Source: Darksidea phi
Lineage: Eukaryota; Ascomycota; Dothideomycetes; Pleosporales; Lentitheciaceae
Reading direction: 5' to 3'
DNA length: 64,000 nucleotides
NCBI GenBank assembly: GCA_030770425.1
Contig: JASJFT010000085.1
Location: forward strand, 117,694-181,693
The notes under the pieces are model-generated. The model made no database searches. It saw nothing but the letters and a program-made list of their open reading frames with translations, and was not told the DNA's origin. Shown here piece by piece: positions 45,998 through 56,713 of this stretch (within the stretch, counting starts at the first letter, position 1; each line of letters starts with the position of its first letter). The translations under genes were made by a program, and so were the position numbers.

Positions 45998-46733
45998 TTT
46001 TTCAGTGTTCGGAAGGTCTAAGAAGATGCAGTCAAAAATAAAAATAAATTTCTTATTTAATTTAGATGAGAAACACCAATTATACGAAGACGAAAAGCTA
46101 GCATCGAGTGCGAAGATACGTTGATACTAAAAGTTCTCTTGCACGCCTGATTGGTTAGAGGCTTAGCTAAGCATACCCCCTGGGTAGCTCGCGCTCCTAT
46201 TGGCTAGGGACAGGCTTAGAGCCTACAGCTTTACTTCACTCACGACGCCTAAGACCAATAATCGCGTGCTCGCTCGGCCCTACGTTAGGCTGAAGCTCCT
46301 GTATATATCTACACCGATTTCCTTTGTACTAGCTAGCAATCAAGTCTCTCACAATCGTTGTCCCAAGCTCTCAACATCTTTCTTAGGCGGCAAGGAATTG
46401 AAAACAGTCAACGACGGGGCCCAAATCCGGGGCCTGCTCATGGCCATAATCAGGCACCACCAAGATTGGTCAAGCCAACTTGTACTCAAGCATGATCCTG
46501 TTGGATTTGCTTAGGGTGGGCGCAGTCTTGCTCAGCCACTTCATAAGGGAGGCCTGATTTCGGAGCCTTATTGCATGAGCAGGTTCCCGGATTAGAGCGC
46601 TGGTTAAAGATTCTTAGATGAAAAGGTAAACGGTAAGGACGTATCAATGCGTTTGTATTAAAACCCTATATACGTTCTGCCGCCATTTTCGGCGGCATAT
46701 GCCACCCTTTTCGTAGTGCATTGTCGTCGGTGG
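45998..46733. other. 3' flank of the HET gene within the insertion
   Basis: Non-coding, with several short TTAGCTAA-like palindromic strings near 46160. No gene supported. Confidence 0.4.
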
Positions 46734-46743
46734 TGAGTTTGTA

Positions 46744-46966
46744 TAGTACAGCAGGTGTCGATCCAAAAGTATTTTAAGTCGTCTAGTGCAGCTTGCTCTC
46801 CGCAGAACCGGATCTTCCCGTAGCCAGACTTGTCCTTGCCAGCGGTTGGGAGGCGTTGGCTGACTAAACAAGCGCCGAGCCCTTGGAGTCCTACCATTGC
46901 TCCCAATCCCAAGTCGGATTTTGTCTGTTCCGAGCGCTTGCGCAATCTGCACAGCCACACAGCCAC
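46744..46966 (-). pseudogene. Upstream half of the split HET-domain gene
   Basis: Read leftward, SGYGKIRFCGEQAALDD then LKYFWIDTCC matches the HET domain just before the point where the half at 41634 continues. The reading is lost at the insertion edge. Upstream residues (to 46966) no longer resemble the HET N-terminus, so that part is decayed. No start codon for a functional protein is evident. Confidence 0.65.
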
Positions 46967-47957
46967 ACATCCTACAGTAACAATACCCGCGGATTAGCGA
47001 AGATCGGTGGCTCGCTTCTGCTGGAGGTGCCGATCGACGCGACGGTCCTGCATGAAATTGCGCCCCGCAGCGCGTATAGGGCTGATGATGACTTCCTGTT
47101 ATTGGAGGGAGGTTGTGAGGGTAGGATAGGGTAGGATAGGCTGTTCTATAAAGATTTGGAGCGAAAAAGGCTTGATGTCGGCGCTGTGGGGAGGGAAGCC
47201 TGTTAGGCCACGAAAGACGGCGCTGTACAAATAAGGCTCGGAAATGACGATGCAAACGTAATTTTTGGGCAAAATGGAACATAGACATTCAGAATTAGCT
47301 GTAGTAGATTATTTTCGTAGAACTATAACGATATTCGCCGTGCGCATGAGCTTTCCGGTTGCTGAAAGTCAAAGTACCCCTCATTTGTCTCGCCACAGCT
47401 ACGCAGGGATGGACGTTATATCATCCTCGTTTCTGGTTCTCAAACAAGAGGTTGGCAGTGGGTCACCCTAGCGCACCCAGAGAACAACGGCCTGCTATTG
47501 TCCAGCCTGCCGGTCTTCGGCCTGCAGCTGCTCGGCCGATTGTTGCTGAACCAGCTGCTCATATACGGCTTGATGGTTATCCTGCATCTCTTGTAGACAA
47601 GGCCGCCGAGATAGCGTACATCCAGTTGTGGGCATTCTGCGCTCGGCACTTCAATGGTCTTACGACCTTTACCCCCAGGAAGGAAATTAGCAAGGATAAA
47701 CTTGTAGTCAAGGGACTAAACCCGGTGTTATAGTAACGCCTTGCTAGGTTCACGGTAGGTTATACTATTAGGTAGATTCTAGCTCTATAGGCCTTATACC
47801 GCCGTCTAGGAGTAATAGTAGGCGCTATAGGGTAGTTAAATCTACTAGTTCTTCTCTACGCAGCGCGTAGGAATAGAGGGTAGATATAGAATCGGTTAAA
47901 TATTAACTGTTTAGTAGAAATAAGGTAATTCTAATGGGTTTTGTTAAAATAAAGGGT
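46967..47957. other. Repeat-derived DNA with RIP-like stretch
   Basis: 47359-47420 shares a 27-nt near-identical string with 58854-58925. An open frame without ATG (about 47430-47733; residues such as PAGLRPAAARPIVAEPAAH and KAAEIAYIQLWAF) may be a transposon fragment, unproven. 47740-47955 is TA-rich with dense stops in all frames, as expected after RIP. Confidence 0.45.
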
Positions 47958-48652
47958 CCCATCAAAATCGAAAGTTGGTGTTCGGTGATGAAAATGATAG
48001 ATGCGAATCGAACGGCCTAGATTGGAATATCTACGACTCGACAGGGAAGACAGGCAATGGGAGCTATTGGCGCACAGCTTGCACGACCAGTCATGGAGGA
48101 GCGTGTATTGTATCGATCATTGTTCGGAAGTCCTAGATAGCTCGGTGCGGATAAACAAGTGTGTCGATGAACCCTGGTGTTGCGACGCGGACTGTTGCGA
48201 TGAAGTTGGGCGGTTCGAACTGAAGGATTTGTATGAGCTGGCAAACTAGGAGTCTGCATTGCTCTCGGCATCTTCCTCGGTTACATCGGCAAACACCCTA
48301 ACGACTTCGATGTCATCTGTTACGAACATCGCGTTTTCAGCAACCACTACTAGCCCCGAATGCGAGCGACCAAACAACTCAATCACCATCTAGCGAACCT
48401 GGCCTCGCTGTTCCAATTGGGGTAGGAGTAGGAGTTGGCTTGCTCGTCATGGGACTCATCATTGGCGGCGTCTTGTGGTTTCTACCTAGGAATCAGAGGC
48501 AAATTGCGCCGGCGGATGCTGGGGAGGGATTTGCGAAAGCGGAACTACATGGAACTGCGGTACATCCTCGGCCGGTCGACGAAGGTCGAAGTCATCATCA
48601 GGAACCAGAGGAATTGGATGGAAGGAAACTCGCTATTGAGATCGGCCATTAA
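47958..48652 (+). pseudogene. Frameshifted Cys-rich single-pass membrane protein gene
   Basis: Pieces in different frames line up with a common fungal type: RCESNGLDWNIYDSTGKTGN...YWRTACT (frame from about 47958), then WRSVYCIDHC...WCCDADCCDEVGRFEL in another frame, a Ser/Thr stretch, and in a third frame PIGVGVGVGLLVMGLIIGGVLWFL with a basic stop-transfer and a cytosolic tail ending at 48652. At least two frame changes are needed and the 5' end runs into RIP-like DNA with no start codon. Intact relatives have an extracellular Cys-rich domain, one TM helix and a short tail. Confidence 0.6.
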
Positions 48653-49740
48653 GTTAGATAACGTGATGGAGCACAGGCCCCTCAATCTGAGCCTGGCCAA
48701 AAACAAGTAATCTCTAGGCATATACTCTGAGAGTAATCGCTTACGTAGTATTATGTTACCGCGACGCTGACATGTATTGTAGTCGGCAGGCATCCCATCA
48801 TAACTTGTATAATATCGGACATGCTTCTACAACTATGATGATGGATTCAAGCCGCATACTGTCTTTCTCCTCGTGTGTTGCCCCGGAGACGGAAACTGGG
48901 AAGGTTCTGTCACGGCAGGTTAAAGAGTTTGCGGTCGCTGCCGCTCACATAGAAATTGGGAACCCCACCATTCCCTTCACTCACCTCAATCGAAATGTAC
49001 TTTGTAGTTACTTTTGTATTGTATATATATTTAATTTCTCCACAATCTTTCAGATTAAAAACACAAACACCTCAGGGTATACAGTCAATGTATAATGGGC
49101 CAGTTGGTTAAGCGAATTCAAACCTGACGCAGGTAATTCGCAAGTGGGTTGCTGAGGCTTCTCTCAATTGCGAAAGCAGCGAGGAAGCCACCACTGGTAA
49201 ACGCCGTTGAAATATATGGTCGGAGCAACGGAGGTGTGAACGAAGACCGGCAACGGTCAGTAGTTCGAGTTAGCCTCTCGGCTGGCTAACTTTTTGCTTT
49301 TTTTTTTGTTTTACACTTGCGGATTTTGATAAGGCGTAGTGAAAGAACTAATATAGTATTGGCTTTCTTGACGAGGGATACTCAACTTTACTATTACAAT
49401 AATAAATATTATACTATATTTAGGTATACTTTTGGTAGTACGCCTTAGTAGTATAGAGCTTAGATAATATAGGCTATAGTAAATCCTAAATCCTAAATCA
49501 AGGTAGAAGAGCTACTATCCTTAGATTCTGCTAATTTATAAAAGATAAACAGTTATCTTAATACTTAGTTAGGGTACCTTAAAGCGTAACGCTCCGATCC
49601 TTATGGAAGAGAGCGTAGCGTATACTAAGTAATAGCGAAGGTAGTCTACTAGACTTGAGAGTAGCCAGAGAACGCGATCGACCGTCTGCCTATCTATCCC
49701 TCGAACTAGCGCGGACAGCCATCGCTGTCATCGAGTCCTA
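48653..49740. other. Intergenic with Pol III-like element and RIP-like DNA
   Basis: Contains the candidate RNA-type element at 49091-49307 and a TA-rich, stop-dense block at 49325-49600. No protein gene. Confidence 0.45.
49091..49307 (+). ncRNA. Possible Pol III transcription unit or SINE relic
   Basis: TGGGCCAGTTGG at 49096-49107 resembles a tRNA A box, GTTCGAGTT at 49263-49271 resembles a B box, and a 7-bp hairpin (GTTAGCC/GGCTAAC, 49269-49290) is followed by T5 and T9 runs, a Pol III-type stop. The boxes are about 165 bp apart, too far for a tRNA. A tRNA-derived SINE or chance are both possible. Confidence 0.3.
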
Positions 49741-51084
49741 TCACCGAGTGTCGAGCGACGACGACGGTAATATTCTACCATGATTATTATTATCTTCGTC
49801 CTCATTCAGAGTGCTTAACGTGCTCGAGATAGCTTGCCGCTGTCGTGACGGGCAAATTTCTTTTCGGCAGAAGGTGCACTTATTTGAAGTGGGTAAGATA
49901 CCATTGACCAAGTCGTCTAGGCAATCCAGATGGAATGCATGTCCACAAACTACCTTGACCACTCCTGAAGCATTCTCCTCAAATTCTTCCAGACAGATAC
50001 CGCATGTGTCATTCCAAAAGGTAGTTGGAGTAGTAAACGCAGCAACATTTATGCGAGGGCCTATGGCTTCGAAGCTTACGTCTTGCAGCATCTGCGGAAT
50101 GATTACGGCGGGAACCTCGGTATTTTCTAAGCCCGCTGGAATGTAGTTCGCCTTTGCACAACCTTGGCCGTCCATAAAATGCCCCAGGTCACGACTTGTA
50201 TAGTAGCGCCGAAGGGCGTCATTCACCCGTGAACCCGCGGATAGCAGTGTCCACTGTACAAAGAAGAAGAAGAGCTGCCACGACATATCCTGGGGCTGTG
50301 AATGGTGCAATATAGATCGGGCTTTTGCAACAAGAAAATCGAATATGCCTCGGATATTGACCTTGCACATGTGCGTTCGAACCTCGAGAGACGCCTCGCT
50401 GAAGGGCTGCGATAGAACGATCGAGTAATGTATGACTGCCCATTCCTTGAGAGCTTCTATGGTATCGTTTGAGGGCGCGTAAGCCGTCTTGCGGAAGACG
50501 TCGCAAACCAAGGCAATGAATATTGAGAACTGCCCAACAATAGTTGATAGCGCCTCCGTGTCCTGATGGAATGGTGCTAGCGCTTTGCCCACTTCGGAAA
50601 AGTGAAAGGGGTCCTTTCGAGATGTGTCTTGAATTTGGTCAATGTTGCTCGGTAGATCCACATACATTGGCTGCTGGGCGACGAGCCGTTTCAACATTCC
50701 CTGATATCGGCTTCCATAGCCCTTATCGATTAGGCCCAAAATGTAAGCGACGAAGTATTGGAGGCGGAGACCTTTAAAGACGACCGAGAAGTGTAGCGCC
50801 TCTTTGACGAAATCCGACCGTCGACACTGGAGTTCAGCCCAAACCGAAGTCCATCCGGGTCCGCTAGTCATTGGCGTCGGGAACTTCCTGTTCCAGATCT
50901 TCCTGGCTCTACCATGTTTGTCAGCCGGTGCTGCATTGGGTTCCAAGAATACCTCTACAATATTGCAATAGGCGTGCAAAGAGTGAACTTGCTGCTCATA
51001 TGTGCTTGCGTGCCTGAGAAGAAGGTCGAGGGTTTCTAGCGGCGCTGTATTGTGTTCTAAGGGATCGTAAATGACAAAGCTCAT
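49741..51084 (-). CDS. RING-H2 protein with long helical N-terminal region
   Basis: Single exon, 447 aa. A C-terminal RING lies at about 368-418: CGICLEEF, then CGHAFHLDC, then CTFCRKEIC (C-x2-C...C-x-H-x2-H-x2-C...C-x2-C). The N-terminal roughly 340 residues are helical and match those of the gene at 52840-54234, e.g. the ALAPFHQDTEAL block and the SQPFSEASLEVR...KVNIRGIFDFL block. It is therefore one member of a diverged local pair. The likely role is E3 ubiquitin ligase, with the helical region perhaps binding substrate. I know no named family for that region. Confidence 0.75.
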   Translation of the reverse strand: MSFVIYDPLEHNTAPLETLDLLLRHASTYEQQVHSLHAYCNIVEVFLEPNAAPADKHGRARKIWNRKFPTPMTSGPGWTSVWAELQCRRSDFVKEALHFSVVFKGLRLQYFVAYILGLIDKGYGSRYQGMLKRLVAQQPMYVDLPSNIDQIQDTSRKDPFHFSEVGKALAPFHQDTEALSTIVGQFSIFIALVCDVFRKTAYAPSNDTIEALKEWAVIHYSIVLSQPFSEASLEVRTHMCKVNIRGIFDFLVAKARSILHHSQPQDMSWQLFFFFVQWTLLSAGSRVNDALRRYYTSRDLGHFMDGQGCAKANYIPAGLENTEVPAVIIPQMLQDVSFEAIGPRINVAAFTTPTTFWNDTCGICLEEFEENASGVVKVVCGHAFHLDCLDDLVNGILPTSNKCTFCRKEICPSRQRQAISSTLSTLNEDEDNNNHGRILPSSSLDTR

Positions 51085-52839
51085 CTTGCGGTGTATTTTT
51101 CTGACGAGTAGAATAACAATTAAACGGTGGTGGTGAGGCTATGGCAAGGGAACTAACAGGAAGAACTTTTGTACGAAGCGGGTGTAGCCATCGTGAACTA
51201 ACGGCGAGGACGAAACATTGTTTCGAACCAAGACGCAAAGGTAAGTGAAAGAGTCCTGAATACACCGCCTTTGTCCGGCGACTTTAGCTGTCACCTTACA
51301 ATGAACTGCTGTGCATACAACCATTCAGATTCACTGTGCAACGAGTCAACGCCCAATTAGAATACCTACTGAGGCTTTGAGCAAGCCGTCAGCGATGCGC
51401 AGCTACATTATGGAGCGCCGGCATGACGACATAATCAAAATACAGCGCAAGATAGACTGAATTAGCAGCAGTACACCTGGAGTAGAACTACGGTCGAGAC
51501 TTTACCATTCCAGCTTGTCGCATCGCTTACGGCTCGTATAAGACATATCGCACTACAATTGAAGGTTCGGCCAATGGGCGACGCGAGTCGATTCACGCGA
51601 CGGATTTGAAGAAGCAAAGCCGTAACCAGCTGAAGAACGCAGGCCTGGATGAGACTTGTTTGTCGCCTAGGGGAGGAAATCAGACAATCTGCTGCGAGGT
51701 GAGGCATGGTATTTGTGGGCCGGCGGTCAGTTTATCATGGTAGATCTCACGGCCTTTCAAGTGACCAATCCTGAGGATCCGCGAATAATTGATTTGTTGT
51801 TGAGTCGTGAGTAGCTTCTTCTCGCGGCGCTGCTAGCTCGTCGCAGGCAAGTGCGCGCCATTGAGATCTGCAGCATCTGGGGACTGCAGGACAGCACTAT
51901 CATTCCTAAGGGTGATCATGACTGTGCATTCTACCCTGAAAAGCTAGTAAACGGCGTGAAGCTTGCGGTATGCGAGCACCGGTTCCGTATCAGTGGCTGC
52001 GCGGCAGATGGGAAGGCGCGACAAACAACTATCCGATTTGCCAGGCTAAGTTAATAGAGTGAGAGGGATGAAAGGGAGATAAGAGAAGATGCTGATGGTG
52101 GTTTGATGCACGAGATTGGAAGAGCAGCCGTGATGCGGATGTTGAGATGTTCACGGCGATCGAGCTAGCGCTAATAAGGAATGGTCTCACGCCAGGTGAG
52201 TCATGTCGGCAAATAATAATCCTATCTAGAGTAGCTCTCTGCATTCAGAATCCTTAATAAATACGGATGTTTTTCTCCATCACTCTTTACAAACCGGTCG
52301 TCAAAAACCCACACCGATACTCTCACCGTGACCGCCACGGTCGATCCCCGCCTTCTCTATGACTCCTCCAACTTGTATGACTAGAGGTTCTAGATGCAGT
52401 ACGGCAGCCCACAGCATAAAATACGCGCCTCACGTGAAAGCGCTTGCGCTACAGGCGTCGTATATCTTCTAGTCTGATAAAAAATGTCCCGGAACTTTTT
52501 AGATGAGCCTCGTTCAATGTCAAGCATGAATGCGCGCCTAATAAAGCAATCGAAACGCAAAACCAGTTGCCGATAAAGGCTGTTGGTATTGCAGTGTAAG
52601 GATCTTTCCTCTTCCATTTTGTCTCCCTCGCGATAAGTGAACGTGTTTTCGGGCACCTGTCCTTCACCGAGAAAATTTGCAGCGTTACCGTGCGGTAGTC
52701 TAACCTTAAGCTCATTTGGCCCATTCAATTCACAGCCGACCACACAACCGCATTCCCACTCTACCTTTTCGACCTCTCGCTTCATCCCACACCTCGCTCA
52801 ATTTTTGCACTGATTGTCAACTGCAATCGACCGCTCGCT
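51085..52839. other. Divergent intergenic region between the two RING genes
   Basis: 1.75 kb. A short frame starting MVDLTAFQVTNPEDPR at 51737 with a possible 40-nt intron is too small to call. No repeat recognised. Confidence 0.4.
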
Positions 52840-54234
52840 ATGACTTCCAACATAGCACAATTCTCGAGCCTGTGTGCCGTCCTCGATGGATTCGTCGAAA
52901 GCGCTGATCAAGCCCTCAGGGTTTTATTTTACTACAATATGCTCGTCGATTTCTACATACGATCTGTGCTTGACCCCGAAGCCGCAGAGGGAGAAGTCGC
53001 AGAAGCAAAGAACGAGTGGGAAATCTGCCTTCCACAAGAGCTTAACTTAAACACCGCCGACAACAGCAGTACCCGGTATCCGAGTTTGATGATGGTATGG
53101 AGCGAGATCGAAGCATGGCTTCCTGATCTGCAAGATAATGCGGCCATGCTGAAGAGAGAGACAAATTACCGTGGCATTCTTCGCCCCGTGTATGAGACCT
53201 ACGTGTATGAAGCCCTTTACGGCTCGGAAAAATACCATGCTCTTATCAAGGATATTCTACTGAAGCAACCGCGCTACGAAGCTCAACCCGAAGATTCACA
53301 GGAACAGCTCGCAGCGCGCTGGTCGTCAACGGAGCCGGATCGGTTCCACGGCCTCACGCAAGCCCTCCTTCCTTTCCTCGAAGACACAGTGGCCTTGCGA
53401 CACGTCCTTGACATTTTCGGCCGCATAACACTCTCCGTGTCCTATTACTGGACCTCCGAGCGCTATACACTTGAGGAGGACGACCGTGACTATGTCGCAG
53501 GCTTTGTGGATTGGTACGCTGCGCAACTTCGCGAACCGTTCTCTGCCTTCCCACGATATGTCCGCCAAGTTCTTGCAAAATTGAACGTCGAAGGGTGTTT
53601 CCGCCTGCTGATGCACGATGCAGAGGTGATCTTGGCAGGCCTTGGCGAGTGCGTTTTGGGGTGGCGACTCCACGAATTTATGGTGGGTTATGCAATGCAA
53701 TTGAACGCTAACAGCTCGAATAGAATTTTTGAAGTTATATGTGATCTAGGATGGGGAGAGTTCCTTGACCCAGAGGCTCAGGAGAAGTATGACTGGGTGG
53801 ACCCGGAGTACCAGTACACACTACGTTATATTCGGGACGAGCATGAAAACGACGACAATGATGAGCTCGTATTATACACGGATACGTCCTACGAGCCCGC
53901 CGGTTCTCCCCTTCACCCCACCTCATTCGCTAGACCAGCACTACCCTCTGAAGTGGGACGTTATCCCCAATGTCCCTGCTGTCTTGAACCCCTCGAGGCC
54001 GGTGCTCCCGACATCAACATGACTCCGATGAGGCTACGATGCCCGTCTCGGCACGTTTTACACCATTCTTGCATGTCGGAGCTGATCAATGGCGTGGAGG
54101 AGTACTCGAACCTTTGTCCGACATGTCGGTATGAGATATGTGAGCGGAGGGAGCGATTGGCGATCCCTGGAGGACTGGGAGAGGTGAGACGGCCAAGGAG
54201 GATCTTCTGGGAGGGCCTGTATATCGGGGTATAG
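52840..54234 (+). CDS. Paralogous helical protein with a divergent RING
   Basis: Single exon, 464 aa. The helical N-terminal region aligns with the protein at 49741-51084: ALLPFLEDTVALRHVL against ALAPFHQDTEALSTIV, and LREPFSAFPRYVRQVLAKLNVEG against the equivalent block. The C-terminal domain keeps all eight ligands (CPCCLEP, then CPSRHVLHHSC, then CPTCRYEIC) but has three residues instead of one between the third Cys and the first His, so it may be a RING variant. The two genes are divergent across 1.75 kb, as after an inverted duplication. Function is inferred as ubiquitin ligase. Confidence 0.75.
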   Translation: MTSNIAQFSSLCAVLDGFVESADQALRVLFYYNMLVDFYIRSVLDPEAAEGEVAEAKNEWEICLPQELNLNTADNSSTRYPSLMMVWSEIEAWLPDLQDNAAMLKRETNYRGILRPVYETYVYEALYGSEKYHALIKDILLKQPRYEAQPEDSQEQLAARWSSTEPDRFHGLTQALLPFLEDTVALRHVLDIFGRITLSVSYYWTSERYTLEEDDRDYVAGFVDWYAAQLREPFSAFPRYVRQVLAKLNVEGCFRLLMHDAEVILAGLGECVLGWRLHEFMVGYAMQLNANSSNRIFEVICDLGWGEFLDPEAQEKYDWVDPEYQYTLRYIRDEHENDDNDELVLYTDTSYEPAGSPLHPTSFARPALPSEVGRYPQCPCCLEPLEAGAPDINMTPMRLRCPSRHVLHHSCMSELINGVEEYSNLCPTCRYEICERRERLAIPGGLGEVRRPRRIFWEGLYIGV

Positions 54235-55177
54235 AGTGGAGGGTCAACGCAACAGAAGTAGTTGAGGTCATATGTTGCTGTATCCTACGGAGACGCAGAC
54301 GAAGAGTCGCCATCTTGACGGCTGTCCTGGGCTCCCCCACGGTGTTATACAGGCACGAAGATTACCAACGTATGCTGTGCGTCTTCTCTTGCGGTCGAGT
54401 TATGGGAGACGCATCGAGGAGAGCCAGGTCCCCTTTTACGACATGCGTCCTGCAGCTCGAGAGTACATAGCGAGAATATAAAATAAACACACTGAAGATC
54501 TCTAACAAACGGCGACATATGTGGATTTTTCCAACTAAAGGAGTTCGAGATCGGCGCACGCTATTGCAAAGTAGGTAAACATTTCGTTAGACCAATTAAC
54601 AGGTTTGTTTATAGTAAAGGTAACTATGATATTCTTTCCCTTTTGCTCTAAGCTGTCCATTGCTTAGCCGATTACATGATTCCTAGCGCGCTAAACTCTT
54701 GCCTGTATGGTTGGATCTTCGGCCTCTTCGCACGGGGTGTACAGATTAATTTCGTATCAACTAGGCAATTGCTCGCTTCCCCCTGCAACACATTTACTTT
54801 GCTTCAACGAAAATACGCTTTCGTGCATACAGTTTATTAGAGAGCTGGAAATAATTCAAGATATGTATAAACAGTAACGCTTAATGCGCCGCCTCTGGGA
54901 AGACTGTACGTCAAGCCGGAAATACAAATATGACCTTGATGTTCTGTAGCCTTCCTCGAGAGCAGTCTCGTGTCACTGTGGAGATGTGGAGTGGACAATG
55001 CTCATCATAGAACAATGCGCGTGAAAGCATTTTAGAGATTTTGTCAACATCATGAGTACACAATGCAAGAAGTGTAGCCTCATATTTTGTCTCCAGTCGT
55101 TGCCATTAACTTTTTCTCATCCCTTTAAACTATTTTCATTGTTGACTAATCAGTATCCAACCACATCAACTGAGATT
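54235..55177. other. Intergenic
   Basis: Between the second RING gene and the first Cys-His-Asp gene. An in-frame ATG at 55052 could extend the next gene by 42 codons. No other feature. Confidence 0.4.
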
Positions 55178-56119
55178 ATGGCCAGGCAGCAAATTCTACC
55201 TACTATTAAACCAACTTCTGAATTTGAGCAGCTGCAATCCATCCTCGAAGTATACCGCGTGGTCTTCAACACTCGCGCTATAACCCAACCTCTCCCAATC
55301 CTTACCAAGATCAGTGCTTTCCCACCATCACCCTCCCATTCAGAAGAACCAACAATATACAAGCTCTATAGATCATCTAGTGAGCTAAATAGTTATACAC
55401 ATGCTATAGGATTGTCATCTGTCGAGCGATCATCATGCAACCTGGCAGATTTTGACCTAGAAATTGCACTTCAGCTTCGACGTGCGTACTTGAAATTCAA
55501 TCAGTGCGACTTTGCGCTCGAAAGTATGATTAAGCCAATCAGGGATAAGATGAAGGAGATTGGAGCAACGGTGGAATGGCTACTTGTTGAGCCTTGCGCA
55601 AAATTCATACTTCAATCAGAGGACTACGACGGCGCAACACTACACAGCGTCTTCCGCATTACCTCCTCAACTGGTTCACATTATGTCGCTGACTTCACCA
55701 TTGAGCAGTTTGGGCACGAGCCCGGTGATTGGTTTGCAACCCAAGCTGAGTACATGGAGAGATTTACAAAGGATGGAGAGTGGAATCTTGCGCCGCCATC
55801 GCATCAATCTGATGGTGACCAGACAGAGGTGGAGCTGAAAGAACTTTTGAAGGTAGAGTTGATGTGCTGGAATCTCGACTGGGAGGACTTGGAGAGCATG
55901 GACAGAGAGGAGAGGCTGGAATTTGTGGAAGAGATGGCGTTTGACGCTTTCGAGAATGATTGGGACGTCGATAGCGAAGATGATACTGATGAGGAAGCGG
56001 AGGCCGAATATTACGTAGGGAGGTCGTGGATGTCGCTTTGTGAACATTGGTTGTTATGCATCGGTCTCGTGTTGCCGATAATAGAAGAGCGATACGGGAG
56101 AGGAAGTGAAATATCATGA
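55178..56119 (+). CDS. Fungal protein with conserved Cys-His-Asp set, copy 1
   Basis: Single exon, 313 aa from the ATG at 55178; an upstream ATG at 55052 would add a hydrophobic leader, but the paralog starts at the equivalent of 55178. Clear paralog of the gene at 56714-57514: shared ILEVYRVVFNT, QCDFALESMI, LHSVFRI and YVADFTIEQFG. Cys110 begins a helix, His156 sits in a beta strand and Asp172 in ADFT. Order and spacing (C-x45-H-x15-D) resemble papain-like/transglutaminase-fold enzymes, where H-x-[FVW]...[VI]-x-D-x-T is common. The tail (about 285-313) is acidic then hydrophobic. Enzyme activity is inference; no family name is known to me. Confidence 0.7.
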   Translation: MARQQILPTIKPTSEFEQLQSILEVYRVVFNTRAITQPLPILTKISAFPPSPSHSEEPTIYKLYRSSSELNSYTHAIGLSSVERSSCNLADFDLEIALQLRRAYLKFNQCDFALESMIKPIRDKMKEIGATVEWLLVEPCAKFILQSEDYDGATLHSVFRITSSTGSHYVADFTIEQFGHEPGDWFATQAEYMERFTKDGEWNLAPPSHQSDGDQTEVELKELLKVELMCWNLDWEDLESMDREERLEFVEEMAFDAFENDWDVDSEDDTDEEAEAEYYVGRSWMSLCEHWLLCIGLVLPIIEERYGRGSEIS

Positions 56120-56713
56120 GTATGCGCAACGCCCGTGCCACTCTAGAATGAGAGGTAGATTGAACCAGTAAAAATCATTATAGTAATTTCTCACGGGCAC
56201 CAGAGAAAGAGTGATCGAAGCCTAATGAGATGTAGTACCCTATTGGCAGCTAAGAAAAAAAAAGTGTCTGGTGCGTGTCGAAGTCTCGGACACGCAGCAT
56301 AACCTTGCCAGAGTGTTTAGTGTTGGGGCAGATTACGCATATGGGACACGTACTTTATGAAAGAAGTGGCCCCATATCCCGAAGTGTCTCCTGTTTGGAT
56401 GCAGAAGAGAAGTTTGCAGATAGACCTAAGAACCATATGGTATTGATGGTCAGACCACATGCTTGAGTGGATTGAGGGCGCCCTGTATTTTCCCTAATTT
56501 CTTTTCCCATTATAGCGAAACCCTGTTAATGTAATTTGGCTTGAACGAGTTCATTGTTTGTACTTTTGGTGACCCCAACACAATGTAGTGCGGTGGATAT
56601 ATCAAACGCTATCACCACACCAACCGTTAACCGAGTCGCGAGCTACACACCCATACAAATATATTTAAATTCTGTCACGACGTTAGGTTTCCACTCTCAG
56701 TCCTAACACTGCA
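56120..56713. promoter_or_regulatory. Intergenic spacer and promoter of copy 2
   Basis: 594 bp between the two paralogs. A TATA-like AATATATTTAAAT at 56657-56670 lies about 45-55 nt upstream of the next start codon. Otherwise nothing recognised. Confidence 0.35.

Larger units (their letters stand above)
41635..46743. mobile_element. 5.1-kb TIR-bounded insertion carrying an intact HET gene
   Basis: The segment starts with TACAAACTCA (41635-41644) and ends with its exact reverse complement TGAGTTTGTA (46734-46743). Both ends abut the two halves of one broken HET gene, so the segment looks inserted. Left flank TTGA|TA and right flank TA..TACAGC fit insertion at a TA, with about five extra bases on the right. 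No transposase was recognised inside. Contents: AT-rich DNA, a 275-bp inverted-repeat element and the HET gene at 43886-45997. A non-autonomous DNA transposon, or two independent rearrangements, could explain it. Confidence 0.55.

Noticed and set aside
51737..52050. Small two-exon gene starting MVDLTAFQV with a 40-nt intron
   Set aside because: The product would be very short, stop codons follow soon after, and no family resemblance was found.
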